Shown in pieces: positions 26,454 through 34,217 of a stretch of DNA of 36,410 nt; position 1 is the stretch's first letter, and the number at the start of each line of letters is the position of its first letter. The notes beneath the pieces are model-generated. The model was not told where the DNA came from, ran no database searches, and worked only from the letters and a program-made list of their open reading frames with translations. The stretch is from the NCBI GenBank assembly GCA_021647885.1, contig JAKITV010000022.1, positions 1-36,410 of the forward strand, read 5' to 3'. Origin of the DNA: Flavobacteriaceae bacterium. Lineage in GTDB: Bacteria; Bacteroidota; Bacteroidia; Flavobacteriales; Flavobacteriaceae. Position numbers and translations under genes: made by a program.

Positions 26454-27398
26454 TTATTGAATATCCAATATTCGTTTTACCCAATTATCGATAAGGTATT
26501 GTTGGTATATGTTTTCGGGTGGTTGTTTGTATTTGTTTTTAAAAAATGACACCGGAATTTCTATCGTATCCTTATCAATAACTAAAATGTTATTTGAGTC
26601 ATAAAAATCATAATTGATAATATCTTTATTAGTTGTAATCAGCTTTTTTTTATTTCCTAAACTCTCAAAAACTCTAAAGGACAAACCATCTTGTCCTTCT
26701 CTGTGTATGTCCAAAAGCACATTGCTGGCAGCAACTAATTTGTTAACCTCATTCATATTAACTCGCTCTGTTACGTACGCTACACTACTGTTAGATTCAA
26801 TTTTTTTATTCCCAAAACTTATAATTTTATAGGTAATATTTAATTGATCTAATTTTATGGCTATGTCATCAATTAGTTGCGATCTATCACTAAATGTACT
26901 AATATTAAACACTTCATAATCTACCTTTACAGGAGTCTTCATTTCTTTAAAGATATAATTTGTAGCAAACTTAAACTCATGAATTTTAGCATCATTTGGT
27001 TCAAAAGAAAATACAACATCAAAAAAAGGAGCAACTTTTAAAATCTTAGGTATTCTCTTAATATTATCATTAAAAAAAGCGATTAATTCATTAGCATAAG
27101 GCTTTATATTCTTTATGATATGTGGTAATAAAAAATTAGCATTAAGCATTAATATTTTATCCTGTTTGCCTAATTTATCTAATCTTTTAAGTATTTCATT
27201 ATTTAAATGCTTCTTTTTTATATCATGCTTAAAAAAAGTCTTTCCAAAAAAATTTAATATGCGATGAAATGATGTAGGATACTTATACCTGAAATTATGA
27301 AAATTAATATGATTTACTTCATGCCCTTGTTTTTTTAGGCTTTTAACAATTTCATCATTTATACCTAAAACATCAAGGCTTATTAAAGTAATTTTCAT
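26454..27398 (-). CDS. GT-B-like glycosyltransferase / polysaccharide biosynthesis protein (CgeB-like)
   Basis: The 314-residue protein starts with MKITLISLDVLGINDEIVKS, a Rossmann-like strand-helix. Its C-terminal half carries VNKLVAASNVLLDIHREGQD and then GLSFRVFESLGNKKKLITTN, the pattern seen in CgeB-like and spore-coat/LPS glycosyltransferases where a Glu near the helix start binds donor sugar. Identity to a named family is weaker than for the GT4 neighbour, so the substrate and donor are unknown. The context (glycan cluster) agrees. It is divergent from the methyltransferase gene at 27518. Confidence 0.65.
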   Translation of the reverse strand: MKITLISLDVLGINDEIVKSLKKQGHEVNHINFHNFRYKYPTSFHRILNFFGKTFFKHDIKKKHLNNEILKRLDKLGKQDKILMLNANFLLPHIIKNIKPYANELIAFFNDNIKRIPKILKVAPFFDVVFSFEPNDAKIHEFKFATNYIFKEMKTPVKVDYEVFNISTFSDRSQLIDDIAIKLDQLNITYKIISFGNKKIESNSSVAYVTERVNMNEVNKLVAASNVLLDIHREGQDGLSFRVFESLGNKKKLITTNKDIINYDFYDSNNILVIDKDTIEIPVSFFKNKYKQPPENIYQQYLIDNWVKRILDIQ

Positions 27399-27407
27399 TT
27401 ATTAAAC

Positions 27408-27415
27408 TATTTTTG
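27408..27415 (+). promoter_or_regulatory. Promoter -7 motif ahead of the methyltransferase gene
   Basis: TATTTTTG matches TAnnTTTG exactly. It overlaps a possible upstream TTG start at 27413, which argues that translation begins at the ATG at 27518 instead, with a leader of about 95 bp. Confidence 0.5.
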
Positions 27416-27517
27416 CTTTCAAATGTAATAAAACTTTATGAACAGGCAACTCACTCATTACACCCTTTTCTTAAAAAAGGATGTATATTGTCTAACTATT
27501 TTTTAAGAACCAATTTT

Positions 27518-28162
27518 ATGAGCTACAAGAATAAACCTGATGGTTATTTTAATAACCCAAGAAATGAAATGTTATCTTTTTTACCTTTAGATGCCAAAAA
27601 GATTTTAGATGTTGGTTGTGGAAATGGCACATTTGCAAAAGCAATAAAAGAAATCAATAATGCAGAAATTTGGGGGATAGAATTAATGGCAGACGAAGCT
27701 ATTGAAGCCAAAACTATTTTAGACAAAACTTTTGTAGGTCCTTGTGAAGATTATATTGATGATTTACCCGAAGGATATTTTGATGCCATTTATTTTAATG
27801 ATGTTTTAGAGCATCTTGTTGACCCTTATACTGTTTTACAAAAAATTAAATCTAAACTCTCACCTCAGGGAGTTGTTATTAGCTCAATACCAAATATTAG
27901 ATACCATAGCGCTCTTGTTAAACTCCTTTTTAATAAAGATTTTGAATATACAGACCATGGTGTTATGGATAAAACCCACTTGCGGTTTTTTACAAAAAAG
28001 AGTATTTATAACATGTACACAAATTTAGGATATGATGTAAAGAAACATGTTGGAATAAACCCAACTAAATCAATAAAGCCATTTCTTTATAATATACCTT
28101 TGCTGTTTACTGCTACAGATATAAAATATTTACAATTTGCAACTGTTGCAGGTATAAAATAA
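27518..28162 (+). CDS. Class I SAM-dependent methyltransferase
   Basis: Starting at ATG 27518 the protein is 214 residues. KKILDVGCGNGTFAKAI is SAM motif I, IWGIELM is motif II, and DAIYFNDVLEHLVDP is the acidic motif with the LEH signature common in UbiG-like and glycan-modifying methyltransferases. GVVISSIPNIRYHSALVKLL follows. The frame is open upstream to a TTG at 27413, but that region overlaps a -7 box and lacks methyltransferase homology. Its location suggests O-methylation of an envelope sugar (inference). Confidence 0.85.
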   Translation: MSYKNKPDGYFNNPRNEMLSFLPLDAKKILDVGCGNGTFAKAIKEINNAEIWGIELMADEAIEAKTILDKTFVGPCEDYIDDLPEGYFDAIYFNDVLEHLVDPYTVLQKIKSKLSPQGVVISSIPNIRYHSALVKLLFNKDFEYTDHGVMDKTHLRFFTKKSIYNMYTNLGYDVKKHVGINPTKSIKPFLYNIPLLFTATDIKYLQFATVAGIK

Positions 28163-28219
28163 CCTTATTAACTAATAGCTATTCTTATTGTGCTTTTATT
28201 AACTCAACTTTTACCTAAT

Positions 28220-28888
28220 ATGTATTATTATATTATTCTTTTTATCTTTTTAATAGCTATATCACCTTTAGTATTAAAATTCATCAAGCATAAATCATTA
28301 TTTCCTTTTATGCCTTTTAAGTATAATTTTAGAAGAAGACGTGTGACATTTGCAAAAACATTACAGCTATTAAAACAACGAAACTCGAAATTATTGGTCG
28401 AAACTGGTACATCAAGAAATGGACTTAATGCTACAAAAAGCGATGGAGCTGCAACTATAGTTTTTGGAAAATGGGCACAGCAAAATGGAGCTAAACTACA
28501 CTCTGTTGATATTAGTGAAGCTTCAGTAAATGGGTCGCAAACAGAAATTAATAATCAAGGATTAAGTAATGCAGTAACTATACATTTAAGTGACTCCATT
28601 ACCTTTTTAAAAAATTTTAAAGATCCTATTGATTTTCTATATCTTGATAGTTATGACTACTCAAAAACCGATAAGGATATTCAAATAAAAAGTCAAGAAC
28701 ATCATCTCAAAGAATTTAAGGTAATTGAAGATAAGTTGCACAAAAACTCTATTGTATTAATTGATGATTGTAAATTACCAGGAGGTGGAAAAGGCAAAAC
28801 TGTTGTGGAATATATGCTGAAAAAAGACTGGAAAATTTTAATTAATGCATATCAAATTTTATTAGTGAAAAAAGATAGTTTAGTTTAA
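28220..28888 (+). CDS. Membrane-anchored class I methyltransferase-fold protein
   Basis: From ATG 28220 the protein has 222 residues; a GTG at 28190 would add ten. Residues 1-20 (MYYYIILFIFLIAISPLVLK) form one transmembrane helix. The rest looks like a Methyltransf_24-type Rossmann fold: LLVETGTSRNG replaces a classic motif I, LHSVDIS is motif II, FLYLDSYDY motif IV and IVLIDDC motif V. Membrane attachment fits modification of an envelope glycan or lipid. Whether it still binds SAM cannot be told from sequence alone. It lies between the glycan genes and tsaC, close to both. Confidence 0.65.
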   Translation: MYYYIILFIFLIAISPLVLKFIKHKSLFPFMPFKYNFRRRRVTFAKTLQLLKQRNSKLLVETGTSRNGLNATKSDGAATIVFGKWAQQNGAKLHSVDISEASVNGSQTEINNQGLSNAVTIHLSDSITFLKNFKDPIDFLYLDSYDYSKTDKDIQIKSQEHHLKEFKVIEDKLHKNSIVLIDDCKLPGGGKGKTVVEYMLKKDWKILINAYQILLVKKDSLV

Positions 28889-28895
28889 ATCTTTT

Positions 28896-29456
28896 ATGAA
28901 TCAAGAAATACATAATGCACTATTCGTTCTAAAAAAAGGCGGGATCATTCTTTATCCAACAGATACTGTTTGGGGAATTGGCTGTGATGCAACAAATTTT
29001 GGTGCTGTTGAAAAAATATTTCAACTCAAGCAACGTGCCGAAACTAAAAGTATGATTTGTTTAGTAAGCGATTTAAAAATGTTAAATCATTACATCGAAA
29101 ACATTCCAGAAGCTGCATACGACATATTAAAATATGCTTTAAAACCAACTACAGTTATCTACGACAAACCAATACGAATTACCGAAAACTTAATAGCAAA
29201 CGATAATACACTTGCAATTCGAGTTGTAAAAGATGGGTTTTGTAACGAACTTATAAGAAAATTAAAGAAACCCATTGTTTCTACTTCTGCTAATATTAGT
29301 GGTAAACCAACACCAAGATCGTTTAAAGAAATAAGCCAAGAGATTTTAAAAGGTGTGGACTATGTTGTAAATTTGCCTCACGAAAAAAAGACAACAAAAC
29401 CATCATCAATAATTAAATTGACAAACGATGGGAAAGTAACAGTAATACGAAAATAA
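28896..29456 (+). CDS. tsaC: L-threonylcarbamoyladenylate synthase (TsaC/YrdC/Sua5 family)
   Basis: The 186-residue short-form enzyme makes threonylcarbamoyl-AMP from threonine, bicarbonate and ATP, the first step of t6A. GGIILYPTDTVWGIGCDA matches the YrdC N-terminus. The KxR...SxN active-site pieces are present as IFQLKQRAETKSM (KQRAETK) and the later STSANISGKPTP. It starts seven bases after the preceding stop. The partner TsaD is encoded at 11642. Confidence 0.93.
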   Translation: MNQEIHNALFVLKKGGIILYPTDTVWGIGCDATNFGAVEKIFQLKQRAETKSMICLVSDLKMLNHYIENIPEAAYDILKYALKPTTVIYDKPIRITENLIANDNTLAIRVVKDGFCNELIRKLKKPIVSTSANISGKPTPRSFKEISQEILKGVDYVVNLPHEKKTTKPSSIIKLTNDGKVTVIRK

Positions 29457-29459
29457 TAA

Positions 29460-29479
29460 GCCACAAATACACGAATATT
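29460..29479 (-). repeat. 20-mer repeat, inverted copy (AATATTCGTGTATTNGTGGC family)
   Basis: Read on the minus strand this is AATATTCGTGTATTTGTGGC. It differs at one base from the copies at 29905-29924 and 31381-31400 and ends just ahead of the ATG of the GxxExxY gene. With 29905-29924 it forms an inverted pair around that gene. Confidence 0.8.
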
Positions 29480-29480
29480 T

Positions 29481-29854
29481 ATGTCAAACATTATTTATAA
29501 AGAAGAAAGCTATGCTATTATTGGAGCTTTATTTGATGTATATAATAATTTAGGATGTGGCTTTTCTGAAATAGTTTACAAAGATGCTTTAGAATACGAA
29601 TTTAAACTTCAAAAAATCCCATTTCAAAGAGAAAAAGAGTTTACTGTAAATTATAAGGAAATTGTTTTGAAACATAAATTTTATGCAGGTTTTGTAATAT
29701 TTGATAAAATTATTTTAGAAATCAAATCAGTAGAAAATCTAAATGACAACATTTAGCACAATGTTTAAACTATTTAAAAATATCGAAATGCAAATTAGCA
29801 ATTTTAGCTAACTTTCATAAAGATTTATTAGATCATAAAAGAATAGTTTTATAG
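29481..29854 (+). pseudogene. GxxExxY protein gene with a single-base frameshift
   Basis: The first 91 codons encode a GxxExxY-family protein: the name-giving motif GFSEIVY is at residues 33-39, and IILEIKSVENLND carries the E-x-K of a PD-(D/E)XK-like nuclease core. After LNDN the frame ends at a stop (TAG at 29754). Adding one C after position 29750 restores HLAQCLNYLKISKCKLAILA, then NFHKDLLDHKRIVL and a stop at 29854, giving about 124 residues, the usual family length. So this is a -1 deletion in an otherwise well kept gene, either recent or a sequencing error. It is bracketed by inverted 20-mers. Confidence 0.85.
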
Positions 29855-29904
29855 TAGTTCGTGTAATAAGAGACAATTGATAAACATCCGAGTAAACAGA
29901 AACA

Positions 29905-29924
29905 AATATTCGTGTATTAGTGGC
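29905..29924 (+). repeat. 20-mer repeat, second copy
   Basis: AATATTCGTGTATTAGTGGC lies 8 bp ahead of the cca ATG and is the inverted partner of 29460-29479. Its internal GTG is not in frame with cca. Confidence 0.8.
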
Positions 29925-29932
29925 AAAAAATA

Positions 29933-31351
29933 ATGAATTACAAAAAAGCACTACAACATAAAATCTTTAAAACTATATCAAAGTCTGCAAAAGAACTGCA
30001 ACTTGATGCATATGTTATTGGTGGCTTTGTAAGAGATTTGATATTACAGCGTGGTACACATAAAGATATTGATATTGTTGCAATAGGCAGCGGAATTAAT
30101 CTCGCAAAACAAGTTTCAAAAAATTTACCTAACAAGCCCAAAGTACAGATATTTAAAACTTATGGTACTGCAATGCTTCGTTTTGAAGACATTGAAATTG
30201 AATTTGTTGGTGCCAGAAAAGAATCTTATAATAAAGAAAGTAGAAATCCAGTTGTAGAAAACGGAACGCTTCAAGACGATCAAAACCGTCGTGATTTTAC
30301 TATCAATGCATTGGCTTTAGATTTAAGCGAAGAAAATTTTGGAGATTTGTTAGATCCATTTGATGGCTTAAAAGATTTAAAAAATAAAATAATCCGCACA
30401 CCTTTAAATCCAGATATTACCTATAGTGACGATCCTTTACGAATGATGCGAGCCATTCGTTTTGCAACACAACTCAATTTTACAATTGAAGAAAAATCAT
30501 TAAAAGCCATTACAAAAAATAGTCATAGAATTGAGATAATTACAAAAGAGCGAATTGTTGTAGAAATCAATAAAATTCTTGAAAGCAAAATACCTTCTGT
30601 TGGATTTCTACTTTTAGAACAAACAGGTTTATTAGATTATATTTTACCAGAACTTACAGCACTAAAAGGTATCGACGAAGTTGAAGGGCAACGCCATAAG
30701 GATAATTTTTACCACACTCTAGAAGTTGTAGATAACATTGCAAAAAGCACAAATAATTTGTGGTTACGTTGGGCTGCTTTATTGCACGATATTGGAAAGG
30801 CACCTACTAAAAAGTTTCATAAGAAAAATGGCTGGACCTTTCATGGTCACGAATTTGAAGGTTCTAAAATGGTATTTCACTTATTCAAACGTTTAAAAAT
30901 GCCATTAAACGACAAAATGAAATTTGTTCAAAAATTGGTGTTTATGAGTTCGCGTCCAATTGCACTAGCTCAAAAAGTTACAGATTCTGCAGTAAGACGT
31001 TTAGTATTTGATGCTGGTGATTATGTAGATGATCTTATGACACTTTGCGAAGCCGATATTACCACAAAAAATCCTAAGAAATTTAATAAATACCATAATA
31101 ATTTTAAGATCGTCCGTCAAAAAATAATTGAAGTTGAAGCACGCGACCATGTTCGTAATTTTCAGCCACCAGTTTCAGGAGAAGAGATTATGAAAACTTT
31201 CAATTTAAAACCTTCGCGTGAAATTGGTTTAATTAAAGACGCTATTAAGGAAGCCATTTTAGAAGGCATTATTCCAAATGAATACGAAGCAGCAAAGCAA
31301 CTTATGATAAATGAAGGAAAACGATTAGGGTTAACTCTAATTAAGAATTAA
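29933..31351 (+). CDS. cca: CCA tRNA nucleotidyltransferase with HD domain
   Basis: This 472-residue enzyme adds or repairs the 3' CCA of tRNA. The class II nucleotidyltransferase head shows VIGGFVRDLIL around 28-38 and DIDIVAIG at 45-52 (metal-binding acids). NRRDFTINALALDL and DPLRMMRAIRFATQL are the nucleotide-template and neck motifs. An HD phosphohydrolase domain follows (LLHDIGKAPTK, with FHGHEFEG), as in longer bacterial enzymes that can also remove 2',3'-cyclic or other ends. The ATG lies 8 bp downstream of a 20-mer repeat copy. Confidence 0.95.
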   Translation: MNYKKALQHKIFKTISKSAKELQLDAYVIGGFVRDLILQRGTHKDIDIVAIGSGINLAKQVSKNLPNKPKVQIFKTYGTAMLRFEDIEIEFVGARKESYNKESRNPVVENGTLQDDQNRRDFTINALALDLSEENFGDLLDPFDGLKDLKNKIIRTPLNPDITYSDDPLRMMRAIRFATQLNFTIEEKSLKAITKNSHRIEIITKERIVVEINKILESKIPSVGFLLLEQTGLLDYILPELTALKGIDEVEGQRHKDNFYHTLEVVDNIAKSTNNLWLRWAALLHDIGKAPTKKFHKKNGWTFHGHEFEGSKMVFHLFKRLKMPLNDKMKFVQKLVFMSSRPIALAQKVTDSAVRRLVFDAGDYVDDLMTLCEADITTKNPKKFNKYHNNFKIVRQKIIEVEARDHVRNFQPPVSGEEIMKTFNLKPSREIGLIKDAIKEAILEGIIPNEYEAAKQLMINEGKRLGLTLIKN

Positions 31352-31380
31352 GAAAGATATTAAACCAGAAACTAGAAACT

Positions 31381-31400
31381 AATATTCGTGTATTCGTGGC
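31381..31400 (+). repeat. 20-mer repeat, third copy, overlapping the ctaA start
   Basis: AATATTCGTGTATTCGTGGC is identical to the other two copies except for one base. Its GTG at 31396-31398 is the start codon of ctaA, so the repeat supplies the first codons of that gene. Confidence 0.8.
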
Positions 31401-32427
31401 AAAAAACAAGATAAACAAGGACAACAATAAAGTAGTATATTGGCTACTTACAGGATGTGTGTTAATTTTCATCATGGTTGTAATTGGTGGTATTACAAGA
31501 CTAACGCATTCTGGTTTGTCAATTTCAAATTACAAACTCATTTCTGGGACAATTCCACCAATGAATGAAGTAGAGTGGCAAGAAGCTTTTGACCTCTATA
31601 AACAGTATCCAGAATATCAAAAACTAAACAATCATTTTTCTCTAGAAGATTTTAAAGACATCTATTTTTGGGAATGGCTACATCGTGTTCTTGGTCGCTT
31701 TATTGGTGTAGTTTTCTTTATACCTTTTCTATATTTTTTAATTAAAAAGCAACTCACAAAATCAACCATAAAAAAATCCATCATTCTACTTGGTTTAGGA
31801 GCTTTTCAAGGATTTTTGGGTTGGTATATGGTAAAAAGTGGTTTGGTAGATAGACCAGATGTGAGCCATTATAGACTTGCAGCACATTTAACTGTTGCTT
31901 TTATAACGTTTGCCTATACATTTTGGGTGGCTTTGGACTTGATGTTTCCTAATAAAAAACAAATCAATAAAAGCTTCAGAAAATTAGTAAGAATTGGTTT
32001 AACTGTATTAATTCTACAAATTATTTATGGTGCTTTTGTAGCTGGTTTAGATGCTGGATTTATTCATAACCATTGGCCAATGATGAACGAAGGAAAATTT
32101 ATGCACGAAACAGTTTATATAGAACAAAACCCATTGTATAAAAATTTTATAGAAGGTAAAAGTGGTGTGCAATTTGTTCACAGAATATTAGCCTACATCG
32201 TTACCATTTTTATTTTTACAATTTGGTATAAAGCTAAAAAAATGAATCTCACAAAACATCAACTAACAGGTGTGAATTCTTTATTGATAATGGTTGGTAT
32301 TCAATTTTTATTAGGAGTATTTACCATTTTACTTCAAGTCCCTGTATGGCTTGGTGTGGCACATCAAGTTGGTGCTTTTTTCTTATTAAGCAGCATGATA
32401 TTTGTTTTACATCGTTTCAGCAAATAA
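31396..32427 (+). CDS. ctaA: Heme A synthase (COX15/CtaA family)
   Basis: The 343-residue membrane protein oxidises heme O to heme A for aa3-type cytochrome oxidase. It has about eight membrane helices. The first, around 12-32 (VVYWLLTGCVLIFIMVVIGG), leads into GITRLTHSGLSI. FWEWLHRVLGRFIG, SHYRLAAHLTVAF, VQFVHRILAYIV and WLGVAHQVGAFF carry the histidines that bind heme, so both halves are intact. The start is GTG at 31396, inside a 20-mer repeat; the next in-frame Met lies within the first helix. The long loop around residues 54-80 is typical of the Bacteroidota form. Confidence 0.93.
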   Translation: MAKNKINKDNNKVVYWLLTGCVLIFIMVVIGGITRLTHSGLSISNYKLISGTIPPMNEVEWQEAFDLYKQYPEYQKLNNHFSLEDFKDIYFWEWLHRVLGRFIGVVFFIPFLYFLIKKQLTKSTIKKSIILLGLGAFQGFLGWYMVKSGLVDRPDVSHYRLAAHLTVAFITFAYTFWVALDLMFPNKKQINKSFRKLVRIGLTVLILQIIYGAFVAGLDAGFIHNHWPMMNEGKFMHETVYIEQNPLYKNFIEGKSGVQFVHRILAYIVTIFIFTIWYKAKKMNLTKHQLTGVNSLLIMVGIQFLLGVFTILLQVPVWLGVAHQVGAFFLLSSMIFVLHRFSK

Positions 32428-32440
32428 TTCAAAAAAAACA

Positions 32441-32448
32441 TACCTTTG
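32441..32448 (+). promoter_or_regulatory. Promoter -7 motif for the pRiA4b ORF-3-like gene
   Basis: TACCTTTG matches TAnnTTTG exactly, 72 bp ahead of the ATG at 32520. The predicted leader contains the 16-bp palindrome at 32487-32502. Confidence 0.55.
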
Positions 32449-32486
32449 CATAACAATTCGTTACAAATTAATTAATAAGATTCCTT

Positions 32487-32502
32487 CCCGATAGCTATCG
32501 GG
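32487..32502. repeat. Perfect 16-bp palindrome CCCGATAGCTATCGGG, copy 2
   Basis: This is an identical copy of the palindrome at 14670-14685. It lies in the presumed 5' leader of the gene at 32520, 17 bp ahead of the ATG, so it could form a hairpin in the transcript or bind a dimeric protein. Confidence 0.75.
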
Positions 32503-32519
32503 ATTGGCAGGAAATAAAT

Positions 32520-33035
32520 ATGATTTATAGATTTAGAATTATACTTGACAATGATACAGAAGACGATGTGTTTCGAGATTTAGAAATTCGTGAAACAGAT
32601 AATCTCGAAGATTTACATAACATTATTACGCAATCATTCGGATTTGATGGTACAGAAATGGCTTCGTTTTACAGAAGTGACGACGAATGGAATCAAGGCG
32701 AAGAAATTTCGTTATTCGATATGAGCGAAGGGATAAACTCTGTTAGCTTAATGAGTGAAACTATTTTGGAAGATGTTATTAACGAAGCTAACACAAAACT
32801 TATTTATGTTTACGATTTCTTAAATATGTGGACGTTTTATGTTGAATTAGCTGAAATTGTAGAAGAAAATCAAGGTGCAGATTATCCAAATCTTATGTTT
32901 GTTCAAGGTCAAATTCCAGATGAAGCCCCAGAAAAATCTTTTGAAGCAGAAGAATCGGAAAATTTTGATGAATTTGAAAACGATTTAGATGTAGATGGTT
33001 ACGAAAGTTTAGACTTCGACGAAAACTGGAATTAA
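32520..33035 (+). CDS. Plasmid pRiA4b ORF-3-like / IS1096 TnpR-family protein
   Basis: The 171-residue protein starts with MIYRFRIILDNDTEDDVFRD, then a helix and the LFDMSEGINSVSLMSETIL and LIYVYDFLNMWTFYVEL segments typical of the PRiA4_ORF3 (TnpR) family. The last 30 residues are strongly acidic (EAEESENFDEFENDLDVDGY...). The name comes from a passenger gene of IS1096, but in Bacteroidota the protein is chromosomal and not linked to a transposon; no mobile-element features are seen here. Function unknown. The upstream -7 box and palindrome give it a separate transcript. Confidence 0.82.
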   Translation: MIYRFRIILDNDTEDDVFRDLEIRETDNLEDLHNIITQSFGFDGTEMASFYRSDDEWNQGEEISLFDMSEGINSVSLMSETILEDVINEANTKLIYVYDFLNMWTFYVELAEIVEENQGADYPNLMFVQGQIPDEAPEKSFEAEESENFDEFENDLDVDGYESLDFDENWN

Positions 33036-33056
33036 TATTGTTCCTTTTTATAACTA

Positions 33057-34106
33057 TTAAGTATTTACAGTTTCATAATTGCGCTTAACAAAATCTAATG
33101 CATTCTTTAAAATTTCCCCCATATTTTTGCTGTGTTTGAATTTTAAATCTAAAGTATAATCGTAGATTTTAGATTTTAACAGCTCTACGTTTTCTTTAGT
33201 GGATAATGTGTCGTTCATCATGCAGTCCAACAATCCTTTTATTCTATCATTATAGCTCAATAAACGTTTGGCAACAATGGAACGTTCTTCTATTTTATAT
33301 TGATCTATGGAAGCCTGTTGAAATTTTTCGGACACTAATTCCACCATTTCTAAATTTTCTTTAAAGAATTGTGGTCTATAGATATTAAATTTTCCTTCGT
33401 AACATTGTTGATCAAAATCTATAGCCCTAATTTTATAAACAACTTGATCAAAATCGTGAGTTGTCACAATCACATAATTATACGATCTCATATCTCCCAA
33501 AAGCCGTATCATACAACGTTCGTTAAACTTTACAAACTCTTTTGCAATTTGTGCTTTTTCCGATGAGCTACACTTATTTAGCATATTTTTAATAAACTCA
33601 TCTCCAGGAATCCCAGCAATATGTTCTTCAATTAAAGTATCCTTATACACTAAAAAATTTAGATTATATGGAGATAACATATGCTCTAATTCTAATCCAT
33701 AAATACGAGAAGCATCAGCTTTTTTTACATAAAAATAAATATAGTTATCATTAATAATGTTTCTAACTTTAATTCTGAAGGGTTTAGAATTACCAAAAGT
33801 GCAATAATCAATAGCATCAATATTTAAAAAAGGGAATGTTATCTCTGTCCCATCAGAATGTAAGCTTGTATATATTTTCTTTAAGCTTAAATCTATATCC
33901 TGACGTTCAAATTCATTGTAATATACACGTATCCAAAGTGAATCCTCGCCATTTTTATCATAAACCACAACAGAACCTTGAAAGCGTAGTAAGTCTTCAT
34001 AAAAAATAGGGAACCTAATATTTCTATTGTAATCAGAAAGATATGAATGCAACTTACTGGTTACTGGATAAGATGGTTTCCTTTTGGATATTTTTAAATC
34101 TTTCAT
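33057..34106 (-). CDS. Uncharacterised protein, possibly kinase-like fold
   Basis: I do not recognise this 349-residue protein with certainty. It is soluble, with no signal peptide or membrane helix. The first third is beta-rich (VVVYDKNGEDSLWIRVYYNE); the rest is helical. LGDMRSYNYVIVTTHDFDQVVYKIRAIDFDQQ around 205-235 faintly recalls a protein-kinase metal site (hydrophobic-D-F-D), but no glycine loop or catalytic loop is clear. It ends in helices (SKNMGEILKNALDFVKRNYE). It is convergent with the TnpR-like gene (21-bp gap) and divergent from the ABC transporter. A perfect -7 box precedes it, which supports a real gene. Confidence 0.72.
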   Translation of the reverse strand: MKDLKISKRKPSYPVTSKLHSYLSDYNRNIRFPIFYEDLLRFQGSVVVYDKNGEDSLWIRVYYNEFERQDIDLSLKKIYTSLHSDGTEITFPFLNIDAIDYCTFGNSKPFRIKVRNIINDNYIYFYVKKADASRIYGLELEHMLSPYNLNFLVYKDTLIEEHIAGIPGDEFIKNMLNKCSSSEKAQIAKEFVKFNERCMIRLLGDMRSYNYVIVTTHDFDQVVYKIRAIDFDQQCYEGKFNIYRPQFFKENLEMVELVSEKFQQASIDQYKIEERSIVAKRLLSYNDRIKGLLDCMMNDTLSTKENVELLKSKIYDYTLDLKFKHSKNMGEILKNALDFVKRNYETVNT

Positions 34107-34124
34107 TCATTACTATCTATATTT

Positions 34125-34132
34125 CAAAAGTA
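34125..34132 (-). promoter_or_regulatory. Promoter -7 motif for the 33057-34106 gene
   Basis: On the minus strand TACTTTTG matches TAnnTTTG exactly and lies 18 bp ahead of the ATG at 34106. Confidence 0.5.
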
Positions 34133-34217
34133 ATATATTTTGTATGGTTAAGATAATCCTTTGTAACAAGTTTTAAGTTTTATCGTCTTACATTTATAAC
34201 CAACCAAAAAATATATC

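Noticed and set aside
29730-29760. Programmed frameshift in the GxxExxY gene
   Set aside because: No slippery heptamer or downstream stem-loop is visible at the shift point; a simple one-base deletion is the more economical explanation.
32520-33035. Transposon passenger gene (from the name TnpR/IS1096)
   Set aside because: There are no terminal inverted repeats, target duplications or transposase nearby; the family is widely chromosomal in Bacteroidota.
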